A stretch of DNA of 64,000 nt from Halorubrum amylolyticum (GTDB taxonomy: Archaea; Halobacteriota; Halobacteria; Halobacteriales; Haloferacaceae). The translations under genes were made by a program, and so were the position numbers. Shown in pieces: positions 1-8,106 of this stretch (position 1 is the stretch's first letter; each line of letters opens with the position of its first letter). Location of the stretch: the NCBI RefSeq assembly GCF_004114995.1, contig NZ_SDJP01000004.1:1-64000 (forward strand), in the 5' to 3' direction. The notes beneath the pieces are model-generated. The model saw only the letters and a list, made by a program, of their open reading frames with translations, did not search any database and was not told the origin of the DNA.

Positions 1-1
1 G

Positions 2-310
2 GCGGATGTCATTCTCGTGCAGAACAACCCGATGGATGTAGTGCGACTCGTGAAACTCAGTAAGGCGAGCTACCGGAAGATGCAGGAGAACATCGTGTGG
101 GCCGCCGGATACAACGTCTTCGCACTTCCGCTTGCAGCAGGCGTCTTGGCACCGATCGGGATTCTGCTCTCCCCCGCTGTGGGTGCGCTCCTGATGTCGT
201 TGAGCACGGTCATCGTCGCCATCAACGCACAGCTGCTCCGCCGCGTGGACCTGTCCATCCCCGAGCTTCCAAGCGGGACACCAGCGACTGACGCACAACC
301 TGCAGACTGA
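2..310 (+). CDS. Heavy-metal P-type ATPase, C-terminal fragment (cut by window edge)
   Basis: The reading frame is open from the first bases, so the gene starts outside the window. The visible ~100 residues are the end of a P1B-type metal-exporting ATPase: the tail of the P-domain, a [13 protein letters not shown] linker, then the last two membrane helices (about [20 protein letters not shown] and [20 protein letters not shown]) and a short acidic tail. The asparagine in VFALPLAAG and the MS(L)STVIVAINA stretch resemble Cu(I)-exporting family members, so copper efflux is likely. The metal-binding and phosphorylation sites lie outside the window, which leaves the substrate inferred. Confidence 0.85.
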   Translation, partial: ADVILVQNNPMDVVRLVKLSKASYRKMQENIVWAAGYNVFALPLAAGVLAPIGILLSPAVGALLMSLSTVIVAINAQLLRRVDLSIPELPSGTPATDAQPAD

Positions 311-525
311 AACGCTCCCGATCGCTTCGGAGCTTCTTTCAATTGAATTCGGTTGCTGGACAGCAGATGGCGACCTGCGTAATTTCGGTGGGTATCGCAA
401 TGCGGTCACCGGTTCCACAGTTTTCCCGAAGGGTGTATAGTTCGGTATACACAAACGCTTCCTCTGATGGGCGACACTGCTGCGTCAGCACTAGGTTTAT
501 ACCGTTAGACGGACTTTATTCCGAT
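311..525. other. Intergenic region with a TATA-like box
   Basis: No gene is supported here. TTTATACC at about 496-503 is a good archaeal TATA box, 23-30 bp before the ATG at 526. GTATACACAAACGCTTC at about 445-461 resembles TGTATACAAACGCTTC at about 21468-21483, beside the UPF0175 antitoxin gene; the meaning of that similarity is unknown. Confidence 0.4.
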
Positions 526-630
526 ATGAGCCTCGAAGAGACGGTTGACTACCTCGCCGAGGAACTCGACCTCGAGCGAAGTGAACACGTCCGTGAGGTT
601 GGTCAGTCGGTCGCCGAGCTTCGCGACTGA
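526..630 (+). CDS. Small acidic protein (34 aa), possible antitoxin remnant
   Basis: A 34-residue acidic, helix-prone protein beginning MSLEETVDYLAEELDLERSE. The start was chosen because a TATA box (TTTATACC, about 496-503) sits at the spacing expected for a leaderless haloarchaeal transcript. It ends exactly where the convergent Fic pseudogene ends (stop codons at 628-630 and 631-633). Its function is not recognised. It could be the small partner or a remnant of a Fic-associated antitoxin, but that rests only on position. Confidence 0.4.
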   Translation: MSLEETVDYLAEELDLERSEHVREVGQSVAELRD

Positions 631-1518
631 TCAAAACATTTCTCTGAAGTCTCGTTCGACCAGTCCGTTCTCCAGATACGTGATGAACTCTTGTTTCGTT
701 GGTCCTTGACGGTCAAGTAGATCGTCCCGTCCTGCTCGTTCGAGAACTGCCTGCGCGAAGTCCGTACAGTGAGATTCGTGCTGCCCAGCATACTCTGTGA
801 GGGCTTCTCGCCAGTGCATATCCAGCTCGAACTCGGCTAATCGGATTTGGATCCCGTCTTTCCGTTCGACGAGGTCGACGTCCAGCTCTTCGAGTTGCTT
901 GAAACGGAGGTTGTTCCGGCGGACCGTGATGAGCCGCTTGGAATCGACGATATAGGGATCGACCCACTCTCGCCAGGAATCGTCGTCGACGTGCGTTCGT
1001 GGCATCTCAAAATCTGGGTCCACACTCTCAATACAGAACTGCAGCATCGCGATGCCAGTTCGATGATTCGCATTCGGGAGGGAATGTCGGAGGATCAAAT
1101 TCGACATCACTTCGCCGGCGACTTCAGGAACTGATGCTCCCCACGTGACGTGGTCGAGTGCCTGTTGTATCTTCTGCGGTTCGAACTCCTTGTAGAGCCG
1201 GAACTCATCCGCGTCCCGAACATCGACAGCGGCCTCAAGCAATTCCACCAGTCGGAATGCGACAACTTGCCCAGCACGAGGGAGGTCACGAATACGGTCA
1301 CTCAGTCACTCCCTGTCGAAGTCAATATCTTGGGCAGATTCGATCTCTGTATCGCCCTCATAGAGTACATAGACCAATGTTTCAAACGGGTAACCAATCA
1401 GCTTGGTCGACTCGTCAGACTGCTCTCGTCGAGACCGGATATCTGCTAGTGATGCCGAGCTATATCTGAGTGAGAAATTTTCGGCTTGTGGATGATGATA
1501 GAAGACGAGCCGGTCCAT
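631..1518 (-). pseudogene. Fic/Doc family protein, interrupted by an in-frame TGA
   Basis: One minus-strand frame runs from ATG 1518 to the stop at 631 and is broken once, by TGA at 1308-1306. Upstream of it lie 70 residues (MDRLVFYHHPQAENFS...AQDIDFDRE). Downstream the same frame continues without a gap (LSDRIRDLPRAGQVVAFRL...) into the Fic/Doc signature RHSLPNANHRTGIAML. Fic proteins transfer AMP or related groups from nucleotides, and many are toxins or signalling enzymes. The TGA could be a mutated TGG tryptophan codon in a protein of about 295 residues. A GTG at 1248 could still start the C-terminal part, which would carry the HxxPNANHRT motif. A sequencing error is an alternative. Confidence 0.7.
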
Positions 1519-1587
1519 TTCACTCTACCTTTGTGAGGAATCGGTAAAGCAGTCTTGCTTCTTCTACCCTAATCTACTGACTCGGCT

Positions 1588-1884
1588 CTACGATGTCGTG
1601 GCTGCTTGCTCATCCTCAAGATACTGGTCTTCCCACTCTCGTCGCGCCTCGATCTCCCGTAATCCACGTTTCGTGACCGTATACACGTTCGTCCGTTTGT
1701 CGAGTTCGCCTTTCTCTAGGAGCCCTTTGTCGACGAGGTCGTCCAGATTTGGATAGAGCCGCCCATGATTGATCTCTTGTTCGTAGTAGTCGTCGAGTTC
1801 GTCCTTGACTGCGAGCCCGTGTGGCTCTTCGAGCCCCGTAATCACGTACAAGATATCTCGCTGGAATCCGGTTAAATCGTGCAT
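1588..1884 (-). CDS. PadR-family winged-helix transcriptional regulator
   Basis: A 98-residue winged-helix protein. MHDLTGFQRDILYVITGLEEPHGLAVKDELDDYY... is typical of small haloarchaeal PadR proteins: the DNA-recognition helix region spans about residues 20-50 (HGRLYPNLDDLVDKGLL), the wing is KRTNVYTVTKRG, and the C-terminal helix is short. PadR proteins usually repress neighbouring genes in response to small molecules. It is monocistronic, transcribed away from the histone-like gene at 2021, and the target cannot be read from the sequence. The N-terminal METHIONINE at 1884 fits the family start. Confidence 0.8.
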   Translation of the reverse strand: MHDLTGFQRDILYVITGLEEPHGLAVKDELDDYYEQEINHGRLYPNLDDLVDKGLLEKGELDKRTNVYTVTKRGLREIEARREWEDQYLEDEQAATTS

Positions 1885-2020
1885 CCGTCTGTTTCCCTAC
1901 TTTTGACGGGGTGATTAAGTGCTCTCTGGTATCCTGAGTGCGTCTCGGCAGCACTATGGCCGAAATCCCGGCGAGAAACTTCGAACCTTTATATGGTGGA
2001 CAAGAGAATCCTGTGATGGA

Positions 2021-2188
2021 ATGTCTGACCTGATTGTCAAAGCAGCTGTGAAGGATGCACTGTCGGATCACAACGTCTCGGCCGATTTCTACGACGCCCT
2101 CAACGAAGAGGCCGCCGAACTCCTCGACGACGCTGCCGAGCGTGCCGAAGCGAACGATCGGAAGACGGTCCAGCCCCGCGACCTGTAG
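2021..2188 (+). CDS. Small histone-fold-like protein (DUF1931-like)
   Basis: A 55-residue protein, MSDLIVKAAVKDALSDHNVS...RKTVQPRDL. The pattern of a short helix, a long acidic helix rich in AxxLLxxAxxRAxxN, and the ending RKTVQPRDL matches haloarchaeal DUF1931-type proteins with a histone-like fold. These are thought to bind DNA or form small homo-oligomers. ATG 2021 was chosen over upstream alternatives because a TATA box (CCTTTATATGG, about 1986-1996) lies about 28 bp upstream, fitting a leaderless transcript. It sits just upstream of xseA but probably has its own promoter. Confidence 0.75.
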   Translation: MSDLIVKAAVKDALSDHNVSADFYDALNEEAAELLDDAAERAEANDRKTVQPRDL

Positions 2189-2262
2189 TCCGGGGTACCA
2201 CAGTCGACCTCATCACTCGAACGTAGCTTTTTGAAGTTGCTCTTCAGTATTAGAAGACGCAC

Positions 2263-3315
2263 ATGGCGGAAGCACCGGATACTGAACGGCAGGCGGTCAA
2301 CCCCGATTCGAGAGCGGTCCTCAGCGTTTCACAGCTGAACGACCGAATCGCGTCTGTCGTCGAGGAGACGCCTGCCCTCCACGGTGTCCGCTGTATCGGA
2401 GAAGTCACAGACCTCCACCAGAACAGTACGGCACTCTATTTCACGCTCACCGACGGTAACGCCGAGCTCCCCTGTATGCTCTGGGCGAACCGTTACCGCA
2501 ACATGGACGTCGACCTCGGGGACGGGACCGAGGTCATCCTCGAAGGCGACATCGACTACTGGGTCGAAGGCGGGAAAATCGACCTCAAGCCGTGGGAGGT
2601 GATCGTCGTCGGCGACGGCGATCAAGCAGCTGCCGTCGAGCGACTGCGAAGCGAACTCGAAGAGCGTGGGTGGTTTGACGACGAGCAGAAACAGCGCCCG
2701 CCGGCGTTCCCAGAGCGGGTTGGGGTCGTAACCTCCCTCCGTGGCGATGCCCGCTATGACATCCAGAACGCGATCCACGAACAGGACCCTACCGTCGACA
2801 TCCTGGTGAAGGACGCCACCGTCCAAGGGTCTGAGGCGCCCACGTCCATCGCGAACGGCCTCCACCATCTGGACCGCTCCGAGGAGGTCGACTCGATCAT
2901 CGTCGGCCGTGGCGGCGGGAGTGATTCGAACCTCCAGGCGTTCAACACCGAGCGGGTCGCGGAAGCTATCTTCACCGCGAACACCCCGACCGTCACGGCG
3001 ATCGGGCATACTGACGACCGGTTAATCGCCGATCAAGTCGCGGATGTGGCGACGATCACGCCGACGGCCGCTGGCGAGTATATCGTGAATTCCAGCGAGG
3101 AGTTCTTCGCGGGCGAGGTCAAGCCGTTGGCCCAGCAACTCGACGCCGCGTACGAAACCTTCCAGCAGGAGCACGAACACGAACAGGAACTCGCCGAAGC
3201 AGTCGACGAGGCGGCCGCATCCGAGGGGCTCCCGCCGGTCTACTACAAGGCCGCAATCGCTGTGCTGCTGTTGCTGTTGTTGGCCATCACTGGGCTTTGG
3301 TTGGGGGTGATCTAA
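2263..3315 (+). CDS. xseA: Exodeoxyribonuclease VII large subunit (XseA), with C-terminal membrane helix
   Basis: XseA degrades single-stranded DNA in complex with several XseB subunits. Residues about 20-115 form the OB-fold ssDNA-binding domain (LSVSQLNDRIASVVEETPALHGVRCIGEVTD). The catalytic domain follows, with FPERVGVVTSLRGDARYDI and the family signature GRGGGSDSNLQAFN near residues 213-226. At 350 residues it is shorter than most bacterial XseA, with a reduced coiled-coil (EHEHEQELAEAVDEAA). It ends in a hydrophobic segment (AAIAVLLLLLLAITGLWLG), an unusual membrane anchor for this enzyme. xseB follows after 2 nt, so they form an operon. Carriage on an accessory element suggests a role in processing transferred or damaged ssDNA. 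Confidence 0.9.
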   Translation: MAEAPDTERQAVNPDSRAVLSVSQLNDRIASVVEETPALHGVRCIGEVTDLHQNSTALYFTLTDGNAELPCMLWANRYRNMDVDLGDGTEVILEGDIDYWVEGGKIDLKPWEVIVVGDGDQAAAVERLRSELEERGWFDDEQKQRPPAFPERVGVVTSLRGDARYDIQNAIHEQDPTVDILVKDATVQGSEAPTSIANGLHHLDRSEEVDSIIVGRGGGSDSNLQAFNTERVAEAIFTANTPTVTAIGHTDDRLIADQVADVATITPTAAGEYIVNSSEEFFAGEVKPLAQQLDAAYETFQQEHEHEQELAEAVDEAAASEGLPPVYYKAAIAVLLLLLLAITGLWLGVI

Positions 3316-3317
3316 AC

Positions 3318-3500
3318 GTGGCAAACGACCAAGAGATCCACGACCGGCTGGCCCGTGTCGAAGAAATCATTAAACAGCTCGATGCGGACGAGTGTGACCT
3401 CGATGAAGGAACAAGGCTCCACGAGGAAGGTCAGGAACTCTTGGCCGAGGTGCGAGAAATCCTCGACAACGGGCGTGGAGAGGTCGTGGAACTCGAGTAG
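3318..3500 (+). CDS. xseB: Exodeoxyribonuclease VII small subunit (XseB)
   Basis: A 60-residue acidic helical protein (ANDQEIHDRLARVEEIIKQLDADECDLDEGTRLHEEGQELLAEVREILDNG) with the spacing of XseB: two helices separated by the conserved L-D/E-EG-L-EEG turn. GTG 3318 was chosen because it follows the xseA stop by 2 nt; an upstream GTG at 3297 would overlap xseA and add non-conserved residues. XseB binds the XseA coiled-coil and is needed for nuclease assembly. The two are co-transcribed. Confidence 0.85.
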   Translation: MANDQEIHDRLARVEEIIKQLDADECDLDEGTRLHEEGQELLAEVREILDNGRGEVVELE

Positions 3501-3515
3501 AGCGCGATTTCAGTC

Positions 3516-3556
3516 TTAACCAACAGTCAACGGAATCTAACCCCATTGTTGGTTAA
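3516..3556. repeat. 41-bp inverted repeat, copy 1
   Basis: Left arm TTAACCAACA at 3516-3525 and right arm TGTTGGTTAA at 3547-3556, separated by 21 non-conserved nt. It lies between xseB and the conjugation operon. It belongs to a ten-member family in this window. Confidence 0.9.
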
Positions 3557-3703
3557 CGGTGCCTTTGCGAGGTGAACGAACTCTCCGGTTATAATTTACT
3601 TTAGATTTTTGCGCCAGTTGGTGGCCAGAAAGCATATACCGATCTTCTAGCTATCGCACCACCATGGACCGGGGCTCAACCGGTGCATACCCACCCCGCA
3701 CAT

Positions 3704-3952
3704 ATGATCACACGGGCAGTCACCATCGAAGACATCGATGATCTGTACCTGACGTGGAACAGCCATATCAACGGTTCCGCCCTCTATCGCCGCGCCCTCC
3801 GAGATGAGATGGAGCTTCGCGACGTCGACCCCGACGAGCTTCGAGATCTCTTCGAACGGGCCCGCGAACAGGGCTACACGAAAGACGAGATCGTCGACGA
3901 GACCAACCGCTACGCTGATCTGAAAGCACTCGTCGACGACGCAGAGGAGTAA
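3704..3952 (+). CDS. Small acidic protein, first gene of the conjugation operon
   Basis: An 82-residue protein starting MITRAVTIEDIDDLYLTWNSHINGSALYRRAL, mostly helical and charged, with no membrane segment. The function is not recognised. An in-frame GTG at 3683 would add seven residues; ATG 3704 is preferred because MITRAV begins a well-formed domain. GCATATACC (about 3633-3641) could be its TATA box. The next gene begins 6 nt after its stop, so it probably leads the conjugation operon and could be a cytosolic accessory or regulatory factor. That role is inferred from position only. Confidence 0.6.
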   Translation: MITRAVTIEDIDDLYLTWNSHINGSALYRRALRDEMELRDVDPDELRDLFERAREQGYTKDEIVDETNRYADLKALVDDAEE

Positions 3953-3958
3953 CCCGCT

Positions 3959-4381
3959 ATGTCACAGGACAATACGCCCTCCGAGACGGCTTCGAATCGC
4001 CCCGACAGCCAGTCCACGGCATCGAGTAGGCTTCCCAGGCAAGCTGTGTTCATCGTCGTCGTCCTGAGCCTGTTCGCTGTGGAACCCGCCGCCGCACAGA
4101 CGAACGCTGTCTGTAGCGCAGACAACCTTCCCAGCATGATCGAGGGCTTCTTCCAGCTTACCACGGCGCTGGGCATTGTCGGCCTCGCAGTCGTGTGGCA
4201 GGCTGACTCCCTTATCGAGATGTTCACGATTACGCCCGAGCAGAAGAAGGGCCTCAAGCGCCACAAACGGTCGGCGATGAAGTCCGCGGTCGTCCTCGTC
4301 GCCCTCGGGCCACTCTACACCGTCGCTGGGTCGATGATGAACCTCCCGCTGGCGCAGTGCGTCGACCTCGCCCCCTGGTAG
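3959..4381 (+). CDS. Small membrane protein, candidate VirB2/pilin-like subunit
   Basis: 140 residues: a disordered start, a signal-like hydrophobic helix (QAVFIVVVLSLFAVEPAAAQ, with an AAA cleavage-like site), then two more membrane helices around a charged cytosolic loop (TPEQKKGLKRHKRS). A cysteine shortly after the putative cleavage site (VCSADN) and one near the C terminus (AQCVDLAPW) could pair. The order of signal peptide, helix, basic loop and helix, and the position at the head of a VirB-like operon, resemble VirB2/TrbC pilins. Sequence identity to them is not evident, so the role is inferred. Confidence 0.6.
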   Translation: MSQDNTPSETASNRPDSQSTASSRLPRQAVFIVVVLSLFAVEPAAAQTNAVCSADNLPSMIEGFFQLTTALGIVGLAVVWQADSLIEMFTITPEQKKGLKRHKRSAMKSAVVLVALGPLYTVAGSMMNLPLAQCVDLAPW

Positions 4382-4409
4382 GTGACTACCACCCCCGTCG
4401 CGAGCCCCC

Positions 4410-6146
4410 ATGACACAACGAGAGCTCTCCGTGCTAATGGCCGCCCTGTTCGTGACGAGTTTAGTCACGGGTCTCGTCACTGCAAGCCCGCCACGGCCAG
4501 GCACGGAGGGGAATGGGCTCACTGAGAATGAATCAGCGACGCTGTGGTCTCGCGACGCGGACAACTACATCACCCAGGAGGAGTACCAGCAGCGCTACGG
4601 CGAGAGCCGGACCGCGATGCACCAACTCGCAAACGGGACGGACATCACGTTCACGCGCCCGCCGGCGACAGCTGCAACGTGGACGCGAAACGATTTCGCT
4701 GATCTCGAACCCGGTGGGTCGGATACGTCTGTGTATCCGCGCCACGCGTCGCTCGAAGACGGGGTGTTCATCGAGGACGCCCACGCCACGGTGTTCGCAG
4801 TGCAGCCGTCGACGCGAGGTCACTTGGAGTCGGGTGACACGCCGCTCTATATCGCGCCGAACGGCACGATGCGGGGGTTCGTCGACTATCGCGTTCGCGT
4901 CCCGAACGGGAGCTCTTCGGGGAACACGACGATCGAGTGGTCGCTCGCGAGCAACGAGGTTGAGGAGGTTCGATTGCAGAAGGACGGCGAAACCATCGTC
5001 GAGCGCGACGGCTCGCACACGCCGGCCCTCGACTACCAGATCGAGGATGACTGGAGTGCAAACCTCACGCTTGAAGCCGAGATCAGCGTCCGGTTGAAGA
5101 AGACCACGCGAATCGACCGAGGCGACGAGACTGATGTCGAGGTCACGTACCGAACCGAATCGCTCAACGTCTCGGATTCGATCGCCGTCGAGATCTACGA
5201 CCTCTCGGCGTACCCCTACTACGCCGAGTATCCCAATGGTGACGCCGGTGTGGCCATTTTCCAGTCCAGACCGTGGCAGGGGTACACGCTGACGGAGAAT
5301 GGAAGCGCACGAGTGCGTGGCGTCTGGCGGTTCTACACCGCTCGGAACACCAACTGGGATACACTCGTCAGGTCGAACCGAACCGACAGCGCCACCGTCG
5401 AGTCGGATGCGATTCCGGTCTATATTCACGCGTACCCGTCGCGAATCGGCCCGCGTGCTGAACCAGTTCGCGATGGCCCAGAGATTATCGACACCTGGGG
5501 CACTGACCGACCGTCTCCGGACGGAACGCTCGGTGAGAACATCAACATCGACATCGTCAACCAGTCGTACACGACGACGTACGGTGTTGCGGTTCGCGCG
5601 GAGAACGTCGACCGCGACGCGCTCCAGGTGGCGGGGATCGTACGGGGCGTGAACGCCTCGATTGTGGCACCTGACGCTAGCTCAGAGCGGCAGCTCCGGC
5701 GCAGTAATCTGACGGTTGAGGTGCTCCAGCAGAACGAAAGTCAGGCCACACTCCGCATCGAACTCCGAGACAACGAGACCGGCGCACCGATCGTGCTCAG
5801 CGATCCCGACCGACGATATCCAATTGGCGGGAACACTCGCAACGGCTACATCACCATCGCGGAGCAACGCGTCGAGACCAACGCCTCCGGGGTGGCGATT
5901 GTGACGATCGACGAGCCGGGTATCTACACGGCACGGTACCATCCGGGTTCGTGGCTCGGGCACAACCCCGCATATGTGAGTGCGACGGCTACTGCTCGCT
6001 GGCATCCGCTCGGCACCATCGACGGTTGGTTCGCATTTATTTTCGAGGTCGGCTGGCAGCTCATCCCGTTTCTTGTGATGTTCTACGCAGGCAAGCGGCT
6101 CCTCCGAATGCTCGGTCCAGAAGACATCTTCCAACGGAACCCATAG
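4410..6146 (+). CDS. Large exported surface protein with C-terminal membrane anchor
   Basis: 578 residues. An N-terminal hydrophobic signal (LSVLMAALFVTSLVTGLVTA) is followed by about 500 residues of acidic, beta-rich extracellular sequence with many NxS/T sites (NGS, NTT, NVS, NAS). The end is one membrane helix (WQLIPFLVMFYAGKRLL) and a short cytosolic tail. This topology suggests a cell-surface component that could contact recipient cells or brace the pilus. Similar large exported proteins sit between the pilin-like and VirB6-like genes in haloarchaeal conjugation operons, to my knowledge. No catalytic motif is visible. It begins 28 nt after the preceding gene. Confidence 0.65.
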   Translation: MTQRELSVLMAALFVTSLVTGLVTASPPRPGTEGNGLTENESATLWSRDADNYITQEEYQQRYGESRTAMHQLANGTDITFTRPPATAATWTRNDFADLEPGGSDTSVYPRHASLEDGVFIEDAHATVFAVQPSTRGHLESGDTPLYIAPNGTMRGFVDYRVRVPNGSSSGNTTIEWSLASNEVEEVRLQKDGETIVERDGSHTPALDYQIEDDWSANLTLEAEISVRLKKTTRIDRGDETDVEVTYRTESLNVSDSIAVEIYDLSAYPYYAEYPNGDAGVAIFQSRPWQGYTLTENGSARVRGVWRFYTARNTNWDTLVRSNRTDSATVESDAIPVYIHAYPSRIGPRAEPVRDGPEIIDTWGTDRPSPDGTLGENINIDIVNQSYTTTYGVAVRAENVDRDALQVAGIVRGVNASIVAPDASSERQLRRSNLTVEVLQQNESQATLRIELRDNETGAPIVLSDPDRRYPIGGNTRNGYITIAEQRVETNASGVAIVTIDEPGIYTARYHPGSWLGHNPAYVSATATARWHPLGTIDGWFAFIFEVGWQLIPFLVMFYAGKRLLRMLGPEDIFQRNP

Positions 6147-6149
6147 TCC

Positions 6150-6986
6150 ATGACTAGAAACCACCCACACATCAGTCGGCGAACCGCCCTCCGAACAGTC
6201 GCAGGTGCTGCGCTCGTAAGCGTCGCTGGCTGTCTGAACGACAATGGCGGTTCTGGGACGCCTGGTGATGGAACGACCTCTCCAGATGGCAACGGCCCAC
6301 TCACGCGCATCGCTGTCGAGGAGACAACACTCGTCGTCGAACTCTCCGAAGAGGCCGACGTCGACCAAGTCAACCTCATCCAACCGAACGGCGAGTTATT
6401 CGGGAAGCGTGACGTAGCCGCAGGTGCTCAGCAGGTCTCATTCGAGATCGGCACCGCATATGCGCCCGGTGAGTACCGCGTACTCGCGTTGAAAGGCGAG
6501 GAGACAGTAGTTGAGACCACGACTGAACTGCGTCCAGAGATTCAGATACAGGATGTCGGACTCTATCGGAATAACCCAGATAAGCCGTGGGACGAAGTCT
6601 ATGGTGAGAGCGAGACGGACCGGATCAAGAATGGCGAGGCATTCGTTACGGTAGAGAACACAGGAAGCGGTCCGGAAGCGATAACTGAACTAATCTTCTC
6701 CGGGGACGTTCCCAATCCAATTGAGAACCCCAGAGGCAGTGGAATGCACGAAACCGACCGGGTAGTAGTTTCCCCCGGCGAGACGGCCGACCTGTTCAGT
6801 AGTTCGTTTCCGTTCGGTACAGAAACTGAGGACGGGATGGGATGCTCCCCAGACGGGAATAGTGGCCAGTTTACTGTTATCGTTGAGACACGGGTCGGTG
6901 GAAATCAGGTCTCAAGCACCTACAACGTTCAATACACTGGTTCCGACGATATGACTGATTGTGAGGTCACGATCACTGAGGTATAA
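6150..6986 (+). CDS. Tat-exported lipoprotein
   Basis: 278 residues. The start reads MTRNHPHISRRTALRTVAGAALVSVAGC: a twin-arginine signal (SRRTALR), a hydrophobic stretch and a lipobox (SVAGC), followed by a Gly/Ser/Asp-rich linker. It is therefore exported folded and lipid-anchored outside the cytoplasmic membrane. The mature part looks like one or two beta-sandwich domains (VVELSEEADVDQVNLIQPNGELFGKRDV...; YAPGEYRVLALKGEETV). Start codon and preceding stop are 3 nt apart, so it is in the conjugation operon. It may scaffold the surface apparatus, as VirB7-type lipoproteins do, but no homology to VirB7 can be seen. Confidence 0.7.
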   Translation: MTRNHPHISRRTALRTVAGAALVSVAGCLNDNGGSGTPGDGTTSPDGNGPLTRIAVEETTLVVELSEEADVDQVNLIQPNGELFGKRDVAAGAQQVSFEIGTAYAPGEYRVLALKGEETVVETTTELRPEIQIQDVGLYRNNPDKPWDEVYGESETDRIKNGEAFVTVENTGSGPEAITELIFSGDVPNPIENPRGSGMHETDRVVVSPGETADLFSSSFPFGTETEDGMGCSPDGNSGQFTVIVETRVGGNQVSSTYNVQYTGSDDMTDCEVTITEV

Positions 6987-6988
6987 CG

Positions 6989-8104
6989 ATGGTCGATCTC
7001 ATTGATGTCGTCCTTGAGGGTATCAAGGGCGTCGTTGAGTGGTTCATTGGGCTGTTCATGGACGGTCTCAGATCAGGGTATGAAACTCTGACTGAGGGAA
7101 TGTTCGGGACACCTACTCCAGAGACGAACGGAGCTTTTGTCTTCGGTGAACCAACCAATGCACCCTGGCCAGCGATTCACGATGCTCTCATCGGCGGCGA
7201 AATCATGCTGGTTGCCCTCTTGCTCCTCGTGATGAGCGTTCAGGGCCGTCACACGGTTCGGATATTCAATATTGGAAGTACCTACGAAGCCCGAAAAACG
7301 AAGAAGACGGCCTGGGTCGGTGCTTTTCTAATCATTACGTGGTATTGGGTTGGAACTCTTGCACTCTACCTCGTTGACGGATTCACTATCGCCCTGATGC
7401 CGGAGCTTTCCTCGGTTACGGAGGCGATGATTGGATTCTTGGAGGTATCTATCACAAACCCAGGGCTGGGACTATTGTTCGCCGTGATTGGTGGAATCTC
7501 GATGTGGGCGCTGGAGGCGCTGTTCTACATCCGGATGATTCTGCTGTATGTCTACCTGTACGGAATGCCGATTGCATTTGCACTGGCCTACGGAAACATT
7601 CCGGTCGTATCCGATATCGCGATGGGGTTCTGCAAACGGTTTGTCCCGTTGGCTGTCCTCCCGCTCCCAGCAGCGATGGTCCTCAAGGGGTACGATTTGA
7701 TCTACGGCGGTGGAACGCTCACACCCGGAACAGCGTTCCTCAAATATCTCGTCGCGGCGTCGCTTCCACTGGTCGCCCTCTACATCACGTGGAAGACGTT
7801 CAAATACGCGACGCCGCTGACGGCCAAAGTCGTCGGCGGTGCGACGAAAGGCGCAGCACTCGTTGGTGGTGTCGCCGCCGGTGCCTATGTCGGTGGCGCC
7901 GGCGTCGCGACGACCGCCGCTCGGTGGGGGCCGAAAGCCGCCGCTGGCCACGCCGTCGCACAAAAGGCAGCTGCCCGCGGTGGGCATGGAGGAGACGATG
8001 GCGGGACGCCATCGTACCGTCGAACAGAGAATGACCCTGGTGGAGCGACAGCGGAATCGGCGAGTGACGACCGTGGGATGGAGTTTGATCGAGGAATCCA
8101 CTAA
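6989..8104 (+). CDS. Polytopic membrane protein, VirB6/TrbL-like
   Basis: 371 residues with an amphipathic start (LIDVVLEGIKGVVEWFIGLFM) and about six membrane helices between residues 60 and 270. A glycine/alanine-rich segment follows (VVGGATKGAALVGGVAAGAYVGGAGVATTAARWG), and then a charged disordered tail. The fold plan of N-terminal helix, cluster of central helices and long Gly/Ala-rich tail is that of VirB6/TrbL inner-membrane channel proteins of type IV secretion. It lies directly upstream of the two VirB3/VirB4-like genes, separated by 2 nt on both sides. This supports a role as the membrane channel of a haloarchaeal DNA-transfer machine. Confidence 0.7.
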   Translation: MVDLIDVVLEGIKGVVEWFIGLFMDGLRSGYETLTEGMFGTPTPETNGAFVFGEPTNAPWPAIHDALIGGEIMLVALLLLVMSVQGRHTVRIFNIGSTYEARKTKKTAWVGAFLIITWYWVGTLALYLVDGFTIALMPELSSVTEAMIGFLEVSITNPGLGLLFAVIGGISMWALEALFYIRMILLYVYLYGMPIAFALAYGNIPVVSDIAMGFCKRFVPLAVLPLPAAMVLKGYDLIYGGGTLTPGTAFLKYLVAASLPLVALYITWKTFKYATPLTAKVVGGATKGAALVGGVAAGAYVGGAGVATTAARWGPKAAAGHAVAQKAAARGGHGGDDGGTPSYRRTENDPGGATAESASDDRGMEFDRGIH

Positions 8105-8106
8105 CA

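Noticed and set aside
3516..3556. Reading the TTAACCAACA inverted repeats as intrinsic terminators
   Set aside because: Stems are only 10 bp with about 21-nt loops, have no following T-tract in most copies, and several lie directly before promoters.
4513..5652. Several Arg/Ser-rich frames inside the large surface protein gene
   Set aside because: They are out-of-frame shadows of a gene with clear signal peptide and anchor helix.
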